From assembly GCA_964633285.1 (NCBI GenBank), contig CAZWGA010000006.1, positions 62,001-126,000 of the forward strand: a DNA stretch of 64,000 nucleotides, read 5' to 3'. Origin of the DNA: 20CM-2-55-15 sp964633285 (GTDB lineage Bacteria > Acidobacteriota > Terriglobia > 20CM-2-55-15). Below, piece by piece: positions 33,865 to 41,289 of this stretch. Both the position numbers and the translations under genes were made by a program. The notes under the pieces were generated by a model, which was given only the letters and a program-made list of their open reading frames with translations, was not told the origin of the DNA and did no database searches. The first letter of the stretch is position 1. Each line of letters begins with the position of its first letter.

Positions 33865-34959
33865 ATGAGCATTGTTTCAACCCTCAAACGGATGGTTCCA
33901 AACCCACTGCGGCCTCCCCTCCGCAAATGCATTGATCTGCTTCGCTCCCAAAAGTCCTACGCCGGCCGAATGGAACAGGAAATGGACGCGTACAATTCGA
34001 TCGAAAACGTTCACGATCTGCCTCGCATCGCTCAGTACTGGTTTGATAAGTACATTGCTCCAATGTACGGGCCATTCGGATTCGCGAATTCAATCGAGTT
34101 TTTCCGAACCTATATTGCGCGCATGTGCGTTGAAAAGTCGCCGGAGACGGTGTCCATACTGAGCATCGGCTCCGGAAACTGTGCTTCCGAAATCAATATT
34201 GCGGAATGGTTGCGCGAACAATCGATCGGGAATTATCGATTCGAATGTGTCGACATCAATCCCGCTCTCCTGAAACGCGGGGCGGCATCGGCTGACGTGA
34301 AAGGCCTGACGCGCCAGTTTGTTTTTTCGTCGTTCGATCTGAACCGTAAACGAAGCCCTGGACAGATGTATCACTTCGTCCTCGCGATCCAGTCGTTGCA
34401 TCACATCGTCGAACTCGAAGAACTCTTCACTCAGATTCACCAGTTGCTGCATCCTGAGGGATATTTCCTGGCCGACGACATGATCGGGCGGAATGGTCAT
34501 CAGCGATGGCCGGAAGCATTGGAGTTGCTCGATGATCTGTGGGCGGAACTTCCGGACAAATATAAATACAATCGCCAGCTAAAACGGTTCGAGAAAAGGT
34601 ACGAGAATTGGGATTGCTCGAAAGAAGGATTCGAAGGAATTCGCTCGCAGGACATCCTGCCGCTGTTAACCAGCCGTTTCAATTTTGAATTGTTCATTGC
34701 CTTCGGAAATGTCATCGATATTTTTGTTGATCGCGGTTTTGGCCCGAACTTCGATCCCGACATCGAACGCGATCGCGCGTTCATCGATCTCGTTCAGGCT
34801 CTCGACATGGCAAAAATCGAAAGCGGCGCACTGAAACCCACCCACATGCTCGCCGCGATGACGAAGAACCCGATCGCGAGAACGAAGATGTACAGGCATC
34901 TTTCGCCCGAGTTTTGCATCCGACGGCCCGGCATCAGGCCTCAGGTATCGAGTTCATGA
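33865..34959 (+). CDS. class I SAM methyltransferase in a glycan-type cluster
   Basis: A 364-aa soluble methyltransferase with motif I VSILSIGSGNCASEI near residue 95, acidic motif II FECVDINPALL, FVLAIQSLHHIVE and a LHPEGYFLADDM strand. The extra N-terminal ~80 residues and C-terminal half have no motif I can name. There is no clear Shine-Dalgarno and the ATG is one base after a palindrome; a start at 33892 is possible. Its TGA overlaps the ATG of the YfhO-like gene (ATGA), implying coupling with the two following membrane proteins. By context it may modify a sugar or lipid, but the substrate is unknown. Confidence 0.8.
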   Translation: MSIVSTLKRMVPNPLRPPLRKCIDLLRSQKSYAGRMEQEMDAYNSIENVHDLPRIAQYWFDKYIAPMYGPFGFANSIEFFRTYIARMCVEKSPETVSILSIGSGNCASEINIAEWLREQSIGNYRFECVDINPALLKRGAASADVKGLTRQFVFSSFDLNRKRSPGQMYHFVLAIQSLHHIVELEELFTQIHQLLHPEGYFLADDMIGRNGHQRWPEALELLDDLWAELPDKYKYNRQLKRFEKRYENWDCSKEGFEGIRSQDILPLLTSRFNFELFIAFGNVIDIFVDRGFGPNFDPDIERDRAFIDLVQALDMAKIESGALKPTHMLAAMTKNPIARTKMYRHLSPEFCIRRPGIRPQVSSS

Positions 34960-37172
34960 GCCGCTTTCGAAGTGGCCGCTGGATTCTGCTCTTTGTTCTT
35001 ACGATCTCACTTTTCTACTGGAGAATTGCGTTCACGAAACAATTTTCAATCCTATGGCAGTGGGAATCTGTGACCCAGAGTTATTCGTGGTACAACTTCG
35101 CTTCTCAGGCTGTGCACAAAGGCATCCTGCCGGTGTGGGATCCTTACCGGTTTTCCGGAAACACCTTCATCGGAGAAATGCAGACCGGTCTCTTTTATCC
35201 GCTGAAACTCGTTGCCTACCTCATGCCGCTGGACAGCAACGGATTGTTTTCGGAGCGCGTCTACAACGAGCTCTATGTTTTGACGCATATTTTCGCGGCA
35301 CTCTTCATGTTCATGCTCGCCCGATATCTGCGTCTTTCAGCATTTGCGTCTTTCGTGGCGGGATTGATCTTTTCGCTTGGCGGCTACCTGGGCAACACTG
35401 CTTATCCCCACACGCTGGATTCGGGAATATGGCTGCCCTTTGTCGTTCTTTTCTTTTTGAAGGCCGCTCAAGATATTCCTGCGAAGCAGGCTGCGTTTTA
35501 CGCATCGCTTTCCGGTCTCGGTGTGGGCATGTCGATCCTTGGCGGCGGCATCCATATCGTGATCATGGAGGGCATCGTAATCGCCACGCTGTGTCTGGCC
35601 GGGCATGAACGAAAGCCTTTGCGTGCGCGGGCCGTCGTCCTGGCCGCACTTGTGGGAGTGATTGGTTTCATGCTCGGCGCGGTTCAAATGCTTCCTTCGA
35701 TGGAATACGGTCCGATGTCCTATCGCTGGATTGGGGGTAACGCTCCGATCCGATTTCTTCAGCGCGTGCCCTATCAATACCTCGGGGGAATCGCGAGGTT
35801 TTCACCCCGCTCGCTGTTTGCATTCCTTCTCGGCTCCGCAAGTCCAGGCGATCATTCACCGAGCAATTATTTCGGAGTCTTGCCTTTTCTGTTGTCGATA
35901 GTGGGTGCATGGCGATGCTGGCGCGAACCACGAGTGAAGTACTTCACCGTCCTCGCCGCCGGCGCCTATCTTTACAGTTGGGGTGAATTCTCTTTTTTGC
36001 ACGGGTTGCTCTACCTCGTGCCCGGGCTCGACATTGCCCGCGAGGCGGGGCGCTTCATTCTCCTCACGCATTTTTCGGCGGCCATTCTCGGCGGATATGG
36101 TATCGACCACCTCTTTGATCAAAGTAACGCGCGCGATCCCCGGATCCTGGCATTTCTACGATGGGTGAAGTGGCTCGTTGTTTTTCTGGCGGGCCTTCTC
36201 ATCGTGGGCAGCATTCAAACGGTGATCGGAGTCGATGACTGGTATTTCATGTCATTCTTTCTGATCGGCACTGCCTATGCGCTGCTCGAGGTGGTTGCAA
36301 GAGGATATGGATCCGCTGCGGCAAAGACCGCCCTGGTGTTTCTTCTTCTTTGGGACCTGTACGAATTCAACTGGACGATTCGAAACAAAGAATTCGCTCA
36401 GTCCCGAAAAGAAGATCACATGGAAGAGCTGATGCAAACCCGCAAACTCGTGAATTTATTGAAGTCTCAGGCGGGGCCATTTCGCATCCACTTCGACGCG
36501 GAGTTTCCGCCGAATCTCGGTGACGTCTACGGCATCGAAATGACCGGCGGAATGAGCGCAACAATGCTGACGGATTATGTCGGATATCTGGGCCATGAGA
36601 AGATGCCGCAGTTGTTGAATGTGCGCTACACACTTCGCCGCGTGGATAAACCTGCCGATCGGCCACCCGTTTTTTCGGACGGGGTTTGGAATGTTTTCGA
36701 GAATCCTGCATTTGGCGATCGGGCATGGATTGTGCATCACGTCATCGTCGATCCGTCGAAGGAGCGGCCCCTCAAGGAACTTCGAGATCCTTCGTTCAAT
36801 CCCGCTCGAACTGCCATTCTTGAGATACCGCTCCAGGAACCTGTCGATACCGAATCCGATGTTCCGGCAACTCGCGTTCAAATCCTTCGCTCGGAGCTTT
36901 CCAGTGAGGAGTTTCGCGCCCAGTCCAACGGCCCGGGCTTGCTCGTCGCCAGTGAGGTGTTCTATCCGGGGTGGCAGGCCTTCGTGAACGGCCGTTCCAG
37001 TCCGATTTACCGGGTTGATGGATTGCTTCGGGGCGTTGTCGTGCCGAACGGCGAAAGCATCGTTCGATTTGATTATCGTCCCTTTTCTTTACGAGCTGGA
37101 GCGGCCATGGGACTCGCGGCTATTCTCGCAACCGCTATTCTGGGCGCCGGCATTCCGATTCGAAAATGGTGA
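34956..37172 (+). CDS. YfhO-like multi-pass membrane protein
   Basis: A 738-aa protein with about twelve membrane helices in its first 500 residues and a C-terminal soluble beta-rich domain of about 200 residues. It resembles the YfhO/GT-C-type family: FPLKL-like loop after GNTFIGEMQTGLFYPLKL, PYRFSGNTF, and the C-terminal LLVASEVFYPGWQAFVNG and VVVPNGESIVRFDYRP typical of YfhO. In Bacillus and Listeria, YfhO-type proteins glycosylate lipoteichoic acid; here a surface-glycan transfer role is inferred. Start at 34956 overlaps the previous stop by four bases; the frame is open from 34914 but that region overlaps the upstream gene. Confidence 0.85.
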   Translation: MSRFRSGRWILLFVLTISLFYWRIAFTKQFSILWQWESVTQSYSWYNFASQAVHKGILPVWDPYRFSGNTFIGEMQTGLFYPLKLVAYLMPLDSNGLFSERVYNELYVLTHIFAALFMFMLARYLRLSAFASFVAGLIFSLGGYLGNTAYPHTLDSGIWLPFVVLFFLKAAQDIPAKQAAFYASLSGLGVGMSILGGGIHIVIMEGIVIATLCLAGHERKPLRARAVVLAALVGVIGFMLGAVQMLPSMEYGPMSYRWIGGNAPIRFLQRVPYQYLGGIARFSPRSLFAFLLGSASPGDHSPSNYFGVLPFLLSIVGAWRCWREPRVKYFTVLAAGAYLYSWGEFSFLHGLLYLVPGLDIAREAGRFILLTHFSAAILGGYGIDHLFDQSNARDPRILAFLRWVKWLVVFLAGLLIVGSIQTVIGVDDWYFMSFFLIGTAYALLEVVARGYGSAAAKTALVFLLLWDLYEFNWTIRNKEFAQSRKEDHMEELMQTRKLVNLLKSQAGPFRIHFDAEFPPNLGDVYGIEMTGGMSATMLTDYVGYLGHEKMPQLLNVRYTLRRVDKPADRPPVFSDGVWNVFENPAFGDRAWIVHHVIVDPSKERPLKELRDPSFNPARTAILEIPLQEPVDTESDVPATRVQILRSELSSEEFRAQSNGPGLLVASEVFYPGWQAFVNGRSSPIYRVDGLLRGVVVPNGESIVRFDYRPFSLRAGAAMGLAAILATAILGAGIPIRKW

Positions 37173-38476
37173 CCCGGCTCCTCGCAATCATCAACGGTTG
37201 GATTCTCGCGGCGGTGTTCTATTCGTATCGGTTTGCATACTTCACGATGGATGACTTCGATAACATCTACTGGGCACGCACACAGACCTTGCCCTCCATG
37301 ATGTGGCACAACCTTAATCCGCTATCGGACTTCTTTCGCCCCTTTGGAATGACGATTTATTGGTTTTTGTGGAAGATGTTTGATCTGCACGCATTGCCGT
37401 ATCACTTGTTCGCCTGGGCGCTTCATGCCGGCAACGTCATTCTGGTGTACGTTCTCATTTCCCAAATCACCGGCTCCCGCTCCGGCGCCGCGTTGGGTGT
37501 AATGTTGTTCGGTTTTCGCGCGAATTTTGCCGATGTCTATTGGAACTTCGGCAGCATCTTCGACTTGCTGGCACTCTTCCTGATGCTCGTCACACTTTGG
37601 ATTTATATTCGGAAGCCATTGTCCTATCGCAGCATCGTTCTGATTGTGCTTCTCTATCTTCTGGCGATTCGCTCGAAAGAAATGGCGATTACCCTGCCTG
37701 CAGTCCTGATGTTCTATGACCTTTGCTTCCGTCGAAAGTTCGATCGGCTCCGCCTCGCATTGTATGGATGTCTGTTCGGAATGGGTCTATGGTTTGCCTT
37801 TTTCAAAATCTCAACAATGGCGAAGGTTCATTCGACCGATCCCTACTACATGAATTTCACGGCGCTGACGTTAGGAAGAGGATTCGGATGGTATTTCAAC
37901 GGTCTGTACGGGACGCCTCTTCGATGGGGAGCCTGGTTAACCATCGCCGCAGTCTTGCTGTGCACGATGACGATGTTGAAGGAACGTCGTGGAATTTTCT
38001 TCCTGGGGTATCTATTCGTGACCTTACTGCCGGTCGTTTTTCTGGTGAATCACCGTTTTGATTTCTATTGGTATGTTCCTTTCTTCGGAATTGCCGGACT
38101 TGTTGCGACGCTTGTCAACGCGTTGGAGGAAAATCTTCGTCGCGGGTTTTCTCCAAAAGCAGTGTATGCGGCCGGCATCGCGGCATTCCTTGTCGTTGGA
38201 GCGGCTCACTGCCTCGAGGAGAGCCGCAGGATCGCTTCACACCTTCAGTTGCAGCGCGAACAATCGGCAGAATATGTACGATTCACCGATATACTGAGCC
38301 GGTTGCCCCAGCCCGGCGAGGCAGAGACGGTTTACTACAAAACTTTTCCGCAACAACTGGCCGGTGCCGGTTTGACCATCGCGACTCAAGTCGCGCTTCA
38401 TCGAACCGACGTAAAGGTTGAAATTGTGGATACGTTTCCGGTTCCGTGCCGCTACTGCATCGACTTTGTGAGATAG
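37166..38476 (+). CDS. GT-C-like polytopic membrane protein
   Basis: A 436-aa protein with about ten membrane helices. The first external loop has YFTMDDFDNIYWAR, the acidic DD pattern typical of GT-C glycosyltransferases that use polyprenyl-phosphate sugars, and a later loop has RSKEMAITLPAVLMFYDL, a SKE-x-LP pattern seen in TMTC/PMT-like proteins. It overlaps the end of the YfhO-like gene by seven bases. Together with the upstream methyltransferase and YfhO-like gene it forms a three-gene unit, probably for a glycolipid or surface glycan. Donor and acceptor are unknown. Confidence 0.8.
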   Translation: MVTRLLAIINGWILAAVFYSYRFAYFTMDDFDNIYWARTQTLPSMMWHNLNPLSDFFRPFGMTIYWFLWKMFDLHALPYHLFAWALHAGNVILVYVLISQITGSRSGAALGVMLFGFRANFADVYWNFGSIFDLLALFLMLVTLWIYIRKPLSYRSIVLIVLLYLLAIRSKEMAITLPAVLMFYDLCFRRKFDRLRLALYGCLFGMGLWFAFFKISTMAKVHSTDPYYMNFTALTLGRGFGWYFNGLYGTPLRWGAWLTIAAVLLCTMTMLKERRGIFFLGYLFVTLLPVVFLVNHRFDFYWYVPFFGIAGLVATLVNALEENLRRGFSPKAVYAAGIAAFLVVGAAHCLEESRRIASHLQLQREQSAEYVRFTDILSRLPQPGEAETVYYKTFPQQLAGAGLTIATQVALHRTDVKVEIVDTFPVPCRYCIDFVR

Positions 38477-38491
38477 AATCGCCCGTGAGCC

Positions 38492-39106
38492 ATGAATAAC
38501 GAACGATTGGAGCAGCAGATCCGCTTTGTTCTCGAGATCGATAAACTCAAAACCATTCTTCGCCGTACCTACTTGATTAACGCCGAGCGGCGCGAGAACA
38601 CCGCCGAACATAGCTGGCATCTCGCGATCATGGCGATTCTGCTGGCGGAATACGCAAACGAACCGGTTGACGTGCAACGTGTCGTCAAAATGGTCCTGGT
38701 TCACGACATTGTCGAAATTGACGCAGGCGATACGTACTACTACGACAACGCCGCCGCTGCCGACAAGAGCGTGAGAGAAATCGCCGCGGCGGATCGTTTG
38801 TTCGCCATCTTACCTTCCGATCAGGGAAACGAACTGCGCCTGCTTTGGGAAGAATTCGAACGCGGTGAAACGGCCGATGCGCGATTTGCGGCGGCCCTGG
38901 ATCGTTTTATTCCGCAATTGCACAACTATCACACCAGGGGCAAGTCCTGGAACGAGCATGGCATTACGGCGGATCGTGTTCTGGAACGCAATGTCTGCAT
39001 CTCGGAAGGCTCTAGGCCGCTGTGGGAATATGCCCGGGCTCTGCTGAACGACGCGGTGGAGAAGGGTTTTCTGCCTCGCAAGAAGAATTCGGTGTCAGAG
39101 GCATAA
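38492..39106 (+). CDS. HD-domain phosphohydrolase (HDDC2/YfbR-like)
   Basis: A 204-aa metal-dependent phosphohydrolase. The HD signature is spread over TAEHSWHLAIMAILLAEYA (first His), VHDIVEIDAGDTYYYD (His-Asp, with Glu/Asp ligands) and ALDRFIPQLHNYHT (final Asp). This fits the HDDC2/YfbR group, which remove the 5'-phosphate of deoxyribonucleoside monophosphates. Start ATG 38492, 15 bases after the GT-C-like gene. The last seven codons (NSVSEA and stop) lie inside the left arm of a long palindrome at 39085-39167, so the element has supplied or overrun the C-terminus. Confidence 0.88.
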   Translation: MNNERLEQQIRFVLEIDKLKTILRRTYLINAERRENTAEHSWHLAIMAILLAEYANEPVDVQRVVKMVLVHDIVEIDAGDTYYYDNAAAADKSVREIAAADRLFAILPSDQGNELRLLWEEFERGETADARFAAALDRFIPQLHNYHTRGKSWNEHGITADRVLERNVCISEGSRPLWEYARALLNDAVEKGFLPRKKNSVSEA

Positions 39107-39167
39107 ATCACCCGAATAGAGATTTATTTTCCCTATTGGGGTGATTTAGGCCTCTGACACCGAATTC
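39085..39167. repeat. long palindrome with AATTC heads, copy near 39.1 kb
   Basis: Arms of 35 bases at 39085-39119 and 39133-39167 are complementary with two mismatches. Each outer end is GAATTCGGTGTCAGAGGC; the inner module is TAAATCACCCGAATAG / CTATTGGGGTGATTTA. The left arm overlaps the HD gene's last codons and stop. The inner module resembles the right half of the 14.7 kb element. No T-run follows on either strand. Confidence 0.93.
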
Positions 39168-39328
39168 AAACATGCTATGCTTTCGAAGTTAACCCAGCAG
39201 TCCTATGTGGACTGTTGTCCTTTACGACTCAGGAGCGCGTTGTTACTGTCAGGAGAGTTGATTCTGGTTTTTGATCCCTTTCCCGCCATTCCCACGAAGT
39301 TCCTTACAAAATTGAATTAGGAAGAAGA
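39168..39328 (+). promoter_or_regulatory. leader region of the RRM protein gene
   Basis: About 160 bases precede the RRM start. TATGCT at 39174-39179 may be a -10 box. CAGTCC-TATGT-GGACTG forms a 6-bp hairpin near 39199-39215. Further down come two CAGGAG sequences and a T/C-rich stretch before GGAAGAAGA and the ATG. Long 5' leaders are usual for cold-responsive RNA-binding protein genes, so control at the RNA level is possible. Confidence 0.35.
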
Positions 39329-39619
39329 ATGTCCAAAAAAATCTACGTTGGTAATTTGTCGTTTCGAACGACAGAAGAAGAACTCAGCAGCTTTTTCGAG
39401 CAGGCTGGTGCAGTCGAATCCGTCAGCATCATCACGGATCGGGACACCGGACGCTCCAAAGGGTTCGGGTTCGTTTCGATGAACGATGACGATGCTGAAA
39501 AAGCCATCGCCGCGTTCAACGGCAAGGAATTCGGCGGCCGCGCTCTGACTGTGAACGAAGCGCGTCCCATGGTGAAGAAGGAATTCACCAGCCGAGCCGG
39601 CCGTAACAACCGCTGGTAG
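39329..39619 (+). CDS. RRM-type RNA-binding protein
   Basis: A 96-aa single-domain RNA recognition motif protein of the kind found in cyanobacteria and other bacteria, often induced by cold. RNP2 is KIYVGNLSF at residues 3-11 and RNP1 is RSKGFGFVSM near 42-51; aromatic Tyr, Phe and Phe for RNA stacking are present. The C-terminus is short and basic (KKEFTSRAGRNNRW) instead of the Gly-rich tail of the cyanobacterial type. GGAAGAAGA supports the ATG. The next gene starts 3 bases after its stop, but the functional link is unclear. Confidence 0.94.
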   Translation: MSKKIYVGNLSFRTTEEELSSFFEQAGAVESVSIITDRDTGRSKGFGFVSMNDDDAEKAIAAFNGKEFGGRALTVNEARPMVKKEFTSRAGRNNRW

Positions 39620-39622
39620 GCG

Positions 39623-40297
39623 TTGCCTCAACCTTCGTTTAAATCTGCGTCGCGCCAGCAGGAAAGCCTGCTGGCGCCGCTCGAAAAGAAAATCTTGATC
39701 GGCCTTGCCCGCCGAATGCCACGCTGGGTCAACTCGGATCATCTGACGTTGCTCGGTTTCCTCGGCATGATTCTGGCCGGAACTTTTTACGCCCTCGCGA
39801 AATGGAATTCGCTGTTTCTAGCCGGCGCCGTGGTGTCTCTCGGAATCAACTGGTTTGGAGACAGCCTTGATGGCACGCTTGCTCGCTTTCGCGATCAACA
39901 ACGGCCCCGATATGGCTTTTACGTCGATCACATTATCGACTCCTTCGGCGCGATTTTTCTGATCGGTGGGCTCGGTATTTCCGGTTACATGACCGGCACT
40001 GTGGCGATGGCCCTGCTGATCGCTTATTTCCTGCTTTCGATCGAGCTCTATCTCGCCACGTATACCGTCGGGATCTTCCGGCTATCGTTTAGCATCTGGG
40101 GGCCAACCGAACTTCGAATCGTGCTTGGCATCGGCACTTTTGTTCTTTTTGAAAAACCTGTCGTCGAAATCGCGGGTGACCGATATTTCCTGTGCGATGT
40201 GGGCGCTGTTGTTGCCATGATCGGGATGGTCCTGATGGCGATTGTGAACACGATTCGAAATACGGTGAAGCTTTATCGCGAGGAACGCATCAAGTGA
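39623..40297 (+). CDS. CDP-alcohol phosphatidyltransferase family protein
   Basis: A 224-aa membrane enzyme that transfers a phosphatidyl or phospho group from a CDP-alcohol to a second alcohol. The complete signature D-x2-DG-x2-AR-x9-G-x3-D-x3-D is visible in GDSLDGTLARFR, then YGFYVDHIIDSFG, with all four Asp. Five to six helices follow. The start is TTG at 39623. The hydrophilic N-terminal ~45 residues are longer than in PgsA or PssA, and the acceptor alcohol cannot be read from sequence. Its stop overlaps the GtrA GTG start (GTGA), suggesting a shared lipid-linked glycan function. Confidence 0.88.
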   Translation: MPQPSFKSASRQQESLLAPLEKKILIGLARRMPRWVNSDHLTLLGFLGMILAGTFYALAKWNSLFLAGAVVSLGINWFGDSLDGTLARFRDQQRPRYGFYVDHIIDSFGAIFLIGGLGISGYMTGTVAMALLIAYFLLSIELYLATYTVGIFRLSFSIWGPTELRIVLGIGTFVLFEKPVVEIAGDRYFLCDVGAVVAMIGMVLMAIVNTIRNTVKLYREERIK

Positions 40298-40701
40298 AAG
40301 CCGGCACGTTTCGCGTGTGGCTGAAGTTCAATGCGGTCGGGTTTATCGGCGTTGCTGTTCAGTTGCTGGTCTTGACAATGCTCAAGAGCGGCCTGGGTCT
40401 GAATTATCTGGCAGCCACTGTAATCGCGGTCGAAACGGCTGTCCTGCACAATTTTGTCTGGCATGAGCGTTGGACCTGGGCTGACCGGACACGAAATCAA
40501 TCGGGAAGCATGTTTGGAAGGCTTCTGCGATTTCATGTCGCCAACGGAGTTGTTTCGATTGCCGGAAACCTCACGCTGATGTGGCTCTTCGTCTCACAGT
40601 TGCATCTGCATTACTTTTTCGCCAATCTAATTGCGATCGCGACCTGTTCGATCGTTAATTTTCTCGCGAGCGATCGCCTGGTTTTCAGGGAGATGGTTTG
40701 A
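40294..40701 (+). CDS. GtrA-family membrane protein
   Basis: A 135-aa protein with four membrane helices matching GtrA, proposed flippases or partners for polyprenyl-linked sugars. Signature elements are FNAVGFIGVAVQLLVLTML in helix 1, HNFVWHERWTW between helices 2 and 3, and IVNFLASDRLVF at the end. GTG at 40294 overlaps the preceding stop and has GAGGAAC upstream; an earlier ATG in the frame (40192) lies inside the CDP-alcohol gene and is rejected. Its own end overlaps the open frame of the DinB gene only if a distal start is used. Confidence 0.9.
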   Translation: MKAGTFRVWLKFNAVGFIGVAVQLLVLTMLKSGLGLNYLAATVIAVETAVLHNFVWHERWTWADRTRNQSGSMFGRLLRFHVANGVVSIAGNLTLMWLFVSQLHLHYFFANLIAIATCSIVNFLASDRLVFREMV

Positions 40702-40733
40702 CGCCGCGCCGGCTTATAAAAAGGGAGAACGCC

Positions 40734-41168
40734 ATGGAATCTGTAGCCAATGACCTTCAGGGTGTTTTGAGAATTGCCGATAAACTCCGTCAGATCGATG
40801 ACGCTGCCGCATCCGTGAGGCCCGCGCCCGGCAAGTGGTCCAACAAAGAAATCCTCGGTCATCTCGTCGATTCGGCGGCGAACAATCATCAGCGGTTTGT
40901 ACGGCTGCAATTGTCCCCTCGTATTGATCTGCCTGGTTATGATGGCGACGAGTGGGTCCGGGTGCAAGGCTACCAGGACCGGCCATGGCGGGAAATCATC
41001 GACCTCTGGCAGATGTACAACACGCAACTGGCAGCAGTGATTCGCCGAGTCGATCCCAAAGCGCTGCGAAACAACTGGCACACTCCGGACGGCAACGACC
41101 TCGACCTGGAATTCATCATTCGCGACTACGTGGTCCATATGAAGCATCATCTGGACCAGATACTTTAG
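40734..41168 (+). CDS. DinB-family putative metal-dependent protein
   Basis: A 144-aa four-helix-bundle protein of the DinB/YfiT-like superfamily. The three metal-binding His are expected in GHLVDSAANNHQRF and in YVVHMKHHLDQI; the PAPGKWSNKEILGHL loop is typical. AAGGGAGA precedes the ATG at 40734; the frame is open from 40698 but that start has no support. Relatives include thiol S-transferases using bacillithiol or mycothiol, and damage-inducible proteins of unknown function. Context gives no clue to substrate. Confidence 0.85.
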   Translation: MESVANDLQGVLRIADKLRQIDDAAASVRPAPGKWSNKEILGHLVDSAANNHQRFVRLQLSPRIDLPGYDGDEWVRVQGYQDRPWREIIDLWQMYNTQLAAVIRRVDPKALRNNWHTPDGNDLDLEFIIRDYVVHMKHHLDQIL

Positions 41169-41289
41169 TGCGGATTTTTTCGGCTCTCTTGTTAGAATGG
41201 TCCTTGAACCTGATATGTCAGGAGGCATAATTCGACAGGACTTCCGGATTCCTTCCTAGGTTTCGAGTTCAGTCACGATCCACAACAAC

